A stretch of DNA of 50,516 bases from an uncultured Pelagibacteraceae bacterium (GTDB taxonomy: Bacteria; Pseudomonadota; Alphaproteobacteria; Pelagibacterales; Pelagibacteraceae). Position 1 is the stretch's first letter. The number at the start of each line of letters is the position of its first letter. The DNA lies in contig CACLNT010000011.1 of NCBI GenBank assembly GCA_902608385.1, positions 1 to 50,516 on the forward strand. Direction: 5' to 3'. The notes under the pieces were generated by a model. It ran no database searches, was not told the origin of the DNA, and saw only the letters and a program-made list of their open reading frames with translations. Made by a program: the position numbers and the translations under genes. Of this stretch, positions 1 through 6,907 are shown in pieces.

Positions 1-405
1 ATTATTGACCAAGGATATCCTGTGGGCGCAATTAATTTAGCTGGACAAACTCCAATAATACTAGTTAACGATGGCCCAAGTATGGGAGGGTTTATTGTTC
101 CTTATACTGTTCCATCAGCTTCTTTTTGGAAACTTGGACAAGCAAAGCCGGGCGATAATTTTAATTTTGTCGAAATCTCTGTTGAAAAAGCTCAAACATT
201 AAGAGCTGAACAAACAATGATTTGCGGTGAAGTAAGTTTAGTTTCTTCTGAAAAACAAGATTTATTAATTAGAAAAAAACAAATCAATAAAATTGATCAT
301 GTTAAAGTTGTAGATTTTGACAAAGAAAGATTAGAAGAAAAAGTTAGAAACAAAATGATGGAAAAAAAGGGAATGAAAAATATAAAAGTTCGTTTTTTTA
401 ATTGA
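1..405 (+). CDS. Urea carboxylase/KipA-type carboxyltransferase, C-terminal part (5' truncated by window)
   Basis: The reading frame is open from the first base, so the gene starts outside the window; the first internal ATG-type start is not the real start. The visible part has the AHS2 (KipA/PxpC-like) signature: a stretch reading TPIILVNDGPSMGGF followed by WKLGQAKPGD. This is closer to the carboxyltransferase domain of urea carboxylase than to PxpC. About 60 residues of charged, Lys-rich tail follow the domain. A separate biotin carrier follows 21 bases downstream, so the enzyme looks like a multi-gene version of a biotin-dependent carboxylase that is a single chain in urea carboxylase. 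The substrate (urea, guanidine, an oxoproline-like lactam or other) cannot be told from this fragment. Confidence 0.75.
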   Translation: MIDQGYPVGAINLAGQTPIILVNDGPSMGGFIVPYTVPSASFWKLGQAKPGDNFNFVEISVEKAQTLRAEQTMICGEVSLVSSEKQDLLIRKKQINKIDHVKVVDFDKERLEEKVRNKMMEKKGMKNIKVRFFN

Positions 406-426
406 AAATTAATATGAAAGAGTTTT

Positions 427-645
427 ATGGCAACTGAAGTAAAAACAACTGTTCCAGGAAATATGTGGAAAGTTTTAGTAAAAGAAGGAGATATGGTAAA
501 AAAAGGAGATCCTTTATTTATTATGGAAGTTATGAAAACAGAAGTTCATCATGACGCTCCGGTTGATGGAAAAGTAGTTAAAGTTAATGTTGTAAATGAC
601 CAAGAAGGCATTGACCCTGGTACAGTGGCAATAATTATAGAATGA
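427..645 (+). CDS. Biotin carboxyl carrier protein (stand-alone biotinyl domain)
   Basis: A 72-residue protein that is a single biotinyl/lipoyl domain. The probable biotinylated residue is Lys37 in the turn MEVMKTE, a variant of the usual AMKM/VMKM motif. The flanking glycines and the paired hairpins (KEGDMVKKGD and later DGKVVKV) fit the fold. It lies directly after the carboxyltransferase fragment at 1-405 and presumably shuttles CO2 between a biotin carboxylase upstream of the window and that carboxyltransferase. The stop overlaps the start of the next ORF by 4 bases (ATGA), implying coupled translation. A lipoyl rather than biotinyl role is less likely because of the VMKTE context and the neighbour. 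Confidence 0.85.
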   Translation: MATEVKTTVPGNMWKVLVKEGDMVKKGDPLFIMEVMKTEVHHDAPVDGKVVKVNVVNDQEGIDPGTVAIIIE

Positions 646-848
646 ACAAAAAAACAAAACAATCTTCATATTTAACAATAATTAATGATCTTTCTGAAGA
701 GATAGGAATATCAACAGAAGAGACAAAAAGTTTAGTTGATGTGGCTATATCTTCTGTTGATCCTAGAGATATAAATTATGAACAGCTAAAGCAAGAAATT
801 ACTACTTTTCTTGTTATCAATATTTTTTTTCTTATATGTAAATTGTAA
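642..848 (+). CDS. Small protein of unknown function, overlapping the biotin carrier gene
   Basis: A 68-residue ORF that begins within the stop region of the biotin carrier (ATGA overlap), so it is probably translated as part of the carboxylase operon. The first 50 residues are polar and look helical, with many acidic and Ser/Thr residues. The last about 16 are strongly hydrophobic (TFLVINIFFLICKL), like a single membrane anchor. I recognise no family. The abrupt change to a hydrophobic tail could also come from a frameshift that replaced the original C-terminus. A carboxylase-associated accessory protein is possible by position only. Confidence 0.5.
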   Translation: MNKKTKQSSYLTIINDLSEEIGISTEETKSLVDVAISSVDPRDINYEQLKQEITTFLVINIFFLICKL

Positions 849-853
849 TTTTT

Positions 854-1453
854 ATGCAAAACCAAATATTATTATACAATGGTCCTAATTCACCATTTGG
901 AAGAAAAACAAAAATAACATCTTTGGTACAAGAAATTACCTTAGAAGAAAAAATAATTAAGGTTCAAGAAGCTGATTTTTTAGATAAATATAATCCTTTA
1001 AGAAAAATACCCACTTTGTTAATTAATGGCTTAACAATTATTGATAGTGACAATATTTGTTTTTACCTTGATTCAATTTCAAAAAAAAAAACTCTTTTTC
1101 CACAAAATAAATACTTTGAAGTTATTTCAATGACGTCTATTGCTAATGGAATAATGGAATCAGTTTTAGAGAGACGTATGGAAAAAATTAGACCTACAAA
1201 TGAAAAAAGTGAAAATTTCATAAAAAAACAAGAAATTAGAATAGCAAGGACAATCAAGTGGCTAGAGAATAATTGGAACAACTATGATGAAAGTTATTTA
1301 ACCATGGATCAGATAGCTGTAGCTTGTGCTTTAGATTATACTATGTTTAGATTTAACGATGAATGGAGAGCTAATCATCCAAAACTTAATAAATGGTTTA
1401 GTGTTTTTGAAAAAAAAGATTTTATGAAATCTACAATACCCCTTGATAAATAA
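854..1453 (+). CDS. Glutathione S-transferase-like protein
   Basis: A 199-residue protein with a thioredoxin-fold N-terminal GST domain: an initial beta strand (ILLYNGPNSPFGRK, residues 5-18), then the cis-Pro segment RKIPTLL and the DSDNICFYL region, which corresponds to the glutathione-binding E/D-S motif. The C-terminal half is helical, as in GST. The residue near the start that would activate glutathione is probably Ser13. It starts 5 bases after the previous ORF and is followed 5 bases later by the oxidoreductase at 1459, so all five genes at the left end are likely one transcript. The substrate is not predictable. Confidence 0.8.
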   Translation: MQNQILLYNGPNSPFGRKTKITSLVQEITLEEKIIKVQEADFLDKYNPLRKIPTLLINGLTIIDSDNICFYLDSISKKKTLFPQNKYFEVISMTSIANGIMESVLERRMEKIRPTNEKSENFIKKQEIRIARTIKWLENNWNNYDESYLTMDQIAVACALDYTMFRFNDEWRANHPKLNKWFSVFEKKDFMKSTIPLDK

Positions 1454-1458
1454 AAACT

Positions 1459-2433
1459 ATGATTAATGCTGCTTCTGTAGGATTAGGCTGGTGGTCAGAC
1501 GAACTTGCAAAATCAATTCAAGGAAAAAGTAAAAAAATTAAAATAGTAAGTTGCTACTCTAAAAGTAAAAAAAAAAGAATTAATTTTTCAAATAAATACA
1601 AAACTGCCTATCATGACTCTTACAAAGCAATCCTTAAAGATTCTAAAATTAATGCTGTAATATTAACAACTCCACACTCTCTTCATGCAAAACACGCTAT
1701 TCAAGCATTGCAAAATGGAAAACATGTCTTTGTAGAAAAACCAATGGCAACAAAATATTTAGACGCAAAAAAAATGTATTTAATCGCAAAAAAATATAAA
1801 AAAATCTTGTCTGTTGGTCACAACAGAAGATATTCAAGTGTCTATGAATTTATAAATAAGTTGAATCAAAATAAAAAAATTGGAAAAATATTACATATCG
1901 ATTCAAATTTCTCTGCATCTGGTGCATTAAATTATAAAAAAAAATTTTGGCGTGCAAATAGAAATGAAAGTCCTGGAGGAGCGATAGCTGGACTAGGAAT
2001 ACACATGATAGATTTAATGTGTTTTTTTGGAGGAGAAGTTAAATCAGTTCAAGCTTTGGTAAAAAAATATGCTGTTAAAATTAATATAGACGATACTACT
2101 TCTGCTATTTTTGAATTAAAAAAAAATTGTACTGGTAATCTAACCACTATATTTGCGTGTCCGTATACTACTACCTTCAATATCTTTGCAACTAATATGA
2201 ATATCTTTTCAGATGTAGATAAAAATAAAATAAAAATTATACATAAAGATGGAATAATACAAAAAATAAATTTATCCAAAAAAAATACGTTATTTTTAGA
2301 ATTACAAGAGTTTGCAGATAATTGTAAAAATAAAAAAAAATATAGAATTAAAAATTCTGAAGCAGCTCATAATGTTAAAGTTATGGAAGCAATTGTTAAG
2401 TCTTCTAAAAATAATAAAAAAATATATTTATAG
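1459..2433 (+). CDS. Gfo/Idh/MocA family NAD(P)-dependent oxidoreductase
   Basis: 324 residues. The N-terminal Rossmann domain holds the family EKP motif at residues 93-95 (FVEKPMATK), with the preceding TTPHSLHAKHA segment typical of the family. The C-terminal alpha/beta domain contains GLGIHMIDLMCFFGG, where the His and Asp are usual catalytic positions. Members oxidise or reduce sugars, inositols and similar polyols. It begins 5 bases after the GST-like gene. Its stop faces the stop of the minus-strand lactonase with only one base between them. A/T content is high with many Lys codons. The exact substrate cannot be read from the sequence. Confidence 0.85.
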   Translation: MINAASVGLGWWSDELAKSIQGKSKKIKIVSCYSKSKKKRINFSNKYKTAYHDSYKAILKDSKINAVILTTPHSLHAKHAIQALQNGKHVFVEKPMATKYLDAKKMYLIAKKYKKILSVGHNRRYSSVYEFINKLNQNKKIGKILHIDSNFSASGALNYKKKFWRANRNESPGGAIAGLGIHMIDLMCFFGGEVKSVQALVKKYAVKINIDDTTSAIFELKKNCTGNLTTIFACPYTTTFNIFATNMNIFSDVDKNKIKIIHKDGIIQKINLSKKNTLFLELQEFADNCKNKKKYRIKNSEAAHNVKVMEAIVKSSKNNKKIYL

Positions 2434-2434
2434 T

Positions 2435-3271
2435 TTAATCATAATAAAACATGGGAGCTTTTTTCCAGATTTTCCAAGAAATGGGGTCATGACCCCAAAC
2501 AACTGTTGCATCATGTTCTTTTGCTACTTTTCTTAATTTTGAAACTGACTCAGCTGCATCAGAAGAAGAAGCTACAAGTCCAGGCAAACATTTATCACAC
2601 CAATGATCTTCAGTATAACAAGCATCCCCAGTAAATAACATATGACCAGTTTTTGGAAGATTAACTAATACAGATTGATGTCCTGGAGTATGACCGGGTG
2701 TAAATATTATTTTTATAACACCATCACCATGAACATCATAAAAATCAGTTTTTCTACCTTGTAAGAATTTCCAACGAATATTTGGCTTATCAAAATCCTC
2801 TCTTATATAAGCTGGTTGCGAAAACCAGTCTGGATTAAATGCATAGTCATATTCTAGTCTTTGCGTAATATGAGTAGCATTAGGAAAATGACCTATAGCA
2901 CCTGAGTGATCTAAATGAAGATGGGTTTGTATTACATATTTTATATCTTCGGGGTTCGTATTTACAGTTTTTATTTGATCTCTACACCATTCTGATTTTT
3001 TCATGACTGGGTCATAGGCTTCGACAACAGAACCCCAATGTTTATGTTTATCAATAGCCGCTTCTATTGGCATTCCTCCATCAATAATAACGTCACCCTT
3101 AGGATGTTTAATTAAAAACCATGGCACAGGAATTTCGAAAGGCTCTTCGCTTTGATTCATTTTAATAAATTTTAATTTGGTCTTAATTGTTCCTGTTTGG
3201 AACATATATAACTTAATGCCTGTATTAAATTTTGTTGTTTGCTCAAATATATCTTTATCTTTTTGTTCCAT
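2435..3271 (-). CDS. MBL-fold lactonase, AttM/AiiB-like N-acyl homoserine lactonase family
   Basis: 278 residues. The zinc-binding motif THLHLDH (His117, His119, Asp121, His122) is complete, with later ligands in the TPGHTPGH segment (from residue 191), LFTGD (Asp216) and a final WGHD. The order and spacing fit the metallo-beta-lactamase-fold lactonases that open acyl-homoserine lactones or gamma-butyrolactone. It is the last gene of the long minus-strand unit, 9 bases after the iron alcohol dehydrogenase. In Agrobacterium a lactonase (AttM/BlcC) works with an iron alcohol dehydrogenase (AttL/BlcB) to turn gamma-butyrolactone into succinic semialdehyde. The same pairing is seen here, so a small lactone is a better guess than quorum quenching. 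Confidence 0.85.
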   Translation of the reverse strand: MEQKDKDIFEQTTKFNTGIKLYMFQTGTIKTKLKFIKMNQSEEPFEIPVPWFLIKHPKGDVIIDGGMPIEAAIDKHKHWGSVVEAYDPVMKKSEWCRDQIKTVNTNPEDIKYVIQTHLHLDHSGAIGHFPNATHITQRLEYDYAFNPDWFSQPAYIREDFDKPNIRWKFLQGRKTDFYDVHGDGVIKIIFTPGHTPGHQSVLVNLPKTGHMLFTGDACYTEDHWCDKCLPGLVASSSDAAESVSKLRKVAKEHDATVVWGHDPISWKIWKKAPMFYYD

Positions 3272-3280
3272 AATTACTTT

Positions 3281-4453
3281 CTACCACGCTGCATGATAAA
3301 TATTAAGCGCATCAGATTCAGTCACTTCGCGTGGATTGTTTACAAGCAATCTAGTCTGTTTCATTGCATCGGTAGCCATTTTTTCACATGCATTTTTTGG
3401 TATATTCACTTCTCTTAATTTTTGTGGCAAACCTAATCGTTTTGATAGATCTTCCATTTTGTCAATAAATTCTGCACAAACTGATTGTGTACCTTTGTTT
3501 GTATCTAAATCTGGAAACACATAGGGAGCAAGTTCAGAATAATCTTTTGAAGCTTTTGTATCAACACTATTAAATCTAAGCACATAAGGTAAAACTAAAG
3601 AATTTGAAAGTCCATGTGAAACATGAAAGGTTCCTCCAATTGGGTACGCTAAAGCATGAACAGCGGCTACTGGAGAGTTTGCAAAAGCTTTTCCTGCAAG
3701 CATTGCCCCTATCAGCATATTTCCTCTAGCCTCAACATTAGAACCATCTGTAACTGCTGTCTCTATTGAACTTCCAAGTAGCTTAAGGGCTTCTATTGCT
3801 ATCATTTTTGATATTGGATTGTTATTTTTATTGGTTGAAGCGTACGCTTCAATTGCATGTACCATAGCGTCAATACCTGTTGAAGCTGTAGTATGTGCGG
3901 GAAGACCTAGTGTAAGATCTGGATCTAAAATTGCTAAGTCTGGTAAAATTATTGCTGAAGAAACTCCTTTTTTTTCTTCTTCTCCAACTGTTATAATTGA
4001 TATAGGTGTTACTTCTGAACCAGTGCCAGCAGTGGTTGGAATTAAAGTTAAGGGTAAGCGTGGTCCTTTTGCATTTGAAACTCCCCATGCTTTTTCTAAA
4101 TCTTCATTAGAACCAAGTATCAAGGCAGATAATTTAGCAACATCCATTGATGAACCTCCTCCAAAACCAATAACTCCTGTTGCTTTAATTTTTCTTCCAA
4201 GTTCAATTGCTGTTAAAAGAGTTTTTTGCGAAGGATCGGCTTCAACATTATCAAATATTTCAACTGATCCCATTTTTTTTAACTCTTCTATAGTTGGTTT
4301 AGTTAATCCTAAAGACATTAAACCTTTATCAGTGATAAAAAGAATGCGAGAACCAAGTTTTTTAAAAATTTCTTTACATGAATCTTTTGCTTGGCCACTT
4401 CCAAATCGTATTCCTGGAGTTGTATCAAAATTAAATGGATTCAAAGTCATCAT
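3281..4453 (-). CDS. Iron-containing (group III) alcohol dehydrogenase
   Basis: 390 residues, the usual length. The NAD-binding segment is GFGGGSSMDVAK (residues 97-107), followed by the TTAGTGSEVTP motif. The expected metal ligands are all present: Asp195 and His199 (GIDAMVHAIEAY), His266 (AAVHALAYPIGG) and His280 (HVSHG). The start overlaps nothing and follows the symporter by 3 bases. In this context it may oxidise a hydroxy acid released by the lactonase encoded next, like the 4-hydroxybutyrate dehydrogenase AttL/BlcB. Other group III dehydrogenases act on 1,3-propanediol, ethanol or lactaldehyde, so the substrate is open. Confidence 0.9.
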   Translation of the reverse strand: MMTLNPFNFDTTPGIRFGSGQAKDSCKEIFKKLGSRILFITDKGLMSLGLTKPTIEELKKMGSVEIFDNVEADPSQKTLLTAIELGRKIKATGVIGFGGGSSMDVAKLSALILGSNEDLEKAWGVSNAKGPRLPLTLIPTTAGTGSEVTPISIITVGEEEKKGVSSAIILPDLAILDPDLTLGLPAHTTASTGIDAMVHAIEAYASTNKNNNPISKMIAIEALKLLGSSIETAVTDGSNVEARGNMLIGAMLAGKAFANSPVAAVHALAYPIGGTFHVSHGLSNSLVLPYVLRFNSVDTKASKDYSELAPYVFPDLDTNKGTQSVCAEFIDKMEDLSKRLGLPQKLREVNIPKNACEKMATDAMKQTRLLVNNPREVTESDALNIYHAAW

Positions 4454-4456
4454 TGG

Positions 4457-6523
4457 TTATACAAAATAAATATAAAATATTATCGAAAATATTGCCATAC
4501 CTACAAGAATTAATATCCAGCCGTAACCTGTTCCAACTTTGTCGATATAGTTAACTTCTCCTTGAACTTCGTCAGGTTTGTTATAAAGATCATTTGCTTG
4601 AATTGGCTTGTTTGGCAAAGTTGATAAGTCCATCTTGCTTGCTAAAAACCATATCAATCCTATACCAAAGAACCACCAAATTAGCTGATATGCCCAAATA
4701 GATGGTATTTTTAAAATCCAAGCTTCATAACCAGCTCCAGGTTCTCCAAAAAAATTATTTCCAAGTACCTGTCCAGGTCCAACTCCAAAAAAAAGCCAAA
4801 TTAAAGCTATTACATAAGCAAAAGATCTTAATTTTGTTCTACTAGGATGAAGACCCATATGATCATTTAAAAAATCATGAAACTTTTGTCTGTGTGATCT
4901 ATAAATATCAATTTTTGTAACACTGGAAAAGGCAGAAATAGAAAAACAAACAAATACATTAAATAACAATCCCCATACTCCAGAATGTATTGTAAGTGGC
5001 CATCTTCCCCATGGTAGTCTGTTCCCAGTAATTTGTTGCCCAATAGTTTCTGTTAAAATAACAATAATAATACCTATAATTAAACCAAAGGTTGCTGCTC
5101 CTTTTGTTATCCAAGGAAACCAAACTAACCCAAGCAAAACAATTAAGAACTGAAAAGCTATAGAAATTGCTATTCCACTAAAGAGCACCATTGCTGGTTT
5201 AGCAAATGTTGCTAAATAAAGTGATGCTAGAAATATTAACATCATTATTATACGAGCTACTGCACGCTCTTTTTCCCAATTTATGTTTTTATTAACATAT
5301 GCTTTATACAAATCCCTTGTGATAATACTTCCTGATGTCATTAAAAAAGCTGCGGCTGTTGATTGTAATCCCGCTATTAACCCAACTGCCAATAAACCAG
5401 TTAACCAGAGAGCGTATTTATCCATTAAATTTATAATATGATAAATTATTAATGAATGATCTTTTTTAGAAACTTCTGGCAATAAGGTGTTGATAGAAAG
5501 ACCGTTATTATTTAATTCCGCGTTTGCTCCTAATAAGTTAGCACCAATCCCTTGAAAAGTTGTAAATACAAATAATAATAAGCCTACAATAACGGCAGAT
5601 CCCCATACCTGATAATAAGAAAAAGTCTTTGGATTTTTTGCAGAATAACTCCACATAGAAAATGAAGGTGAAAGAACTATTCCCATAAAAGAAATTGTAA
5701 AAGTGAAAATCATCATCGCAGTCCAAGGGCCACCTATTGCTTCGTTCTTTCCTAATCCTGCTACCCATTGGATAACACCTGGTAATGCAAAATAGCCATT
5801 ATAATCTCCTCCTCCATAACCATTTGTGTTTCCCCAAGAACTAATAGTTGTGCTTGCTACTTTTGCTAATGCTTTACCAAAAATTTCAATATTCCCTATA
5901 AAAGAATAAATAATAATTCCTAAAATAGTTATTGTTAAAAAGTAAAGCCAAGATTGAATCACTCCTACACTAACAATAGATTTAAAGCCTCCTCTTGTTA
6001 CATAGAACAAAACTATTGTAGAAATTACCCACATACTTAATTCTCTAGAAAAATATCCATCAGTTAAAGTGTTTATCAAATAGCCTGTTGCTCCAAAAAA
6101 AACTGCCAACAAAGGTACTGCTATAAAAAAAGTTACTAATACAGAAATAACACGAATTGTATCGCTCTTATAATAATCATAATACATTTCGCCTGGAGTA
6201 ATATATCCAAACTTTCTACTTAACATCCATTGTCTTTTAAAAAAAAATATACTGCCAAGAGGAACTGTTATTGCAATAAATGCTGTTCCGACATATTGAA
6301 AACCATCATGAAAAACAAGACTAGTTTGAGAAATTACTGTAAGTCCAGCAAATGTAGCTGCAGTTGCTGCAAAGAAAAAAACCCACGAAGAAACATTTCT
6401 ATTTGCTAAATAATATTGTTCTGGATTCTCAGAATTATATTTTGAGCCTCTTACGCCCCAGAAAAAACAATAAGCGGTATACAACAATATAAAAATAAAT
6501 AACCAAAGAGATTTTTCGGACAT
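4457..6523 (-). CDS. Sodium:solute symporter family (SSS) permease
   Basis: 688 residues with about 13-15 hydrophobic segments spread over the whole length. The N-terminal half has the SSS-type stretch with AATAATFAGLTVISQTS and GYITPGEMYYDYY. The central part has AVGLIAGLQSTAAAFLMTSGSIITRDLYK, a characteristic SSS signature. It is longer than PutP-type transporters because of extra C-terminal membrane segments (from about residue 570). It lies between the small unknown protein (15 bases upstream) and the alcohol dehydrogenase (3 bases downstream), so it is the obvious importer for the operon's substrate. A Na+- or H+-coupled uptake step would draw directly on the gradient that a rhodopsin could build. 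Confidence 0.88.
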   Translation of the reverse strand: MSEKSLWLFIFILLYTAYCFFWGVRGSKYNSENPEQYYLANRNVSSWVFFFAATAATFAGLTVISQTSLVFHDGFQYVGTAFIAITVPLGSIFFFKRQWMLSRKFGYITPGEMYYDYYKSDTIRVISVLVTFFIAVPLLAVFFGATGYLINTLTDGYFSRELSMWVISTIVLFYVTRGGFKSIVSVGVIQSWLYFLTITILGIIIYSFIGNIEIFGKALAKVASTTISSWGNTNGYGGGDYNGYFALPGVIQWVAGLGKNEAIGGPWTAMMIFTFTISFMGIVLSPSFSMWSYSAKNPKTFSYYQVWGSAVIVGLLLFVFTTFQGIGANLLGANAELNNNGLSINTLLPEVSKKDHSLIIYHIINLMDKYALWLTGLLAVGLIAGLQSTAAAFLMTSGSIITRDLYKAYVNKNINWEKERAVARIIMMLIFLASLYLATFAKPAMVLFSGIAISIAFQFLIVLLGLVWFPWITKGAATFGLIIGIIIVILTETIGQQITGNRLPWGRWPLTIHSGVWGLLFNVFVCFSISAFSSVTKIDIYRSHRQKFHDFLNDHMGLHPSRTKLRSFAYVIALIWLFFGVGPGQVLGNNFFGEPGAGYEAWILKIPSIWAYQLIWWFFGIGLIWFLASKMDLSTLPNKPIQANDLYNKPDEVQGEVNYIDKVGTGYGWILILVGMAIFSIIFYIYFV

Positions 6524-6538
6524 TTAATCCCTTTCAAT

Positions 6539-6907
6539 TTAGGTACAACGCCTTGGCGCTGATTCACCTCGCTCTTTTTTGATTCTTTCTGCTTCTTTCT
6601 GTGCCGCTTTGATTGTATTAAAAGATTTGTCTTCAAATATAATAAAAGGCTTAGCTCTATCGGCATTAAGTTGAGCAACACTCCACTCTTTGCCGGGCTT
6701 AGTACACATTACCATATAAGCTCCCGGTATAGGTCCATATTTTCTATTATTTAAAGTAAAAAGACTTTTAGCCAGTTCATTTAGTTTATCTTCGTCTAAA
6801 TTCCCTAAAGCATTCTTTTCTAATTCATTTAAGGGTGTAACATTATCAGATCCTAAAACGCTTTTACCACCTGTTCCTTCTGGTCTTGTAAATTGTGGTT
6901 TATTCAT
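6539..6907 (-). CDS. Unknown 122-residue protein within the amidohydrolase operon
   Basis: I do not recognise a family. The protein is soluble in appearance, with no signal peptide or membrane segment. The N-terminal 60 residues are polar and flexible (several Gly, Pro and Asn). The centre has NRKYGPIPGAYMVMCTKPGKEWSV, and the C-terminal part a Lys/Glu-rich helix ending in APRRCT. The start codon shares one base with the stop of the large amidohydrolase subunit, so the two are probably translationally coupled. Position suggests an accessory subunit or binding protein for the amidohydrolase or transporter; this is inference only. Confidence 0.7.
   Translation of the reverse strand: MNKPQFTRPEGTGGKSVLGSDNVTPLNELEKNALGNLDEDKLNELAKSLFTLNNRKYGPIPGAYMVMCTKPGKEWSVAQLNADRAKPFIIFEDKSFNTIKAAQKEAERIKKERGESAPRRCT

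Noticed and set aside
3819..4469. 216-residue plus-strand frame opposite the iron alcohol dehydrogenase
   Set aside because: The minus-strand gene has all catalytic residues; the opposite frame has none.
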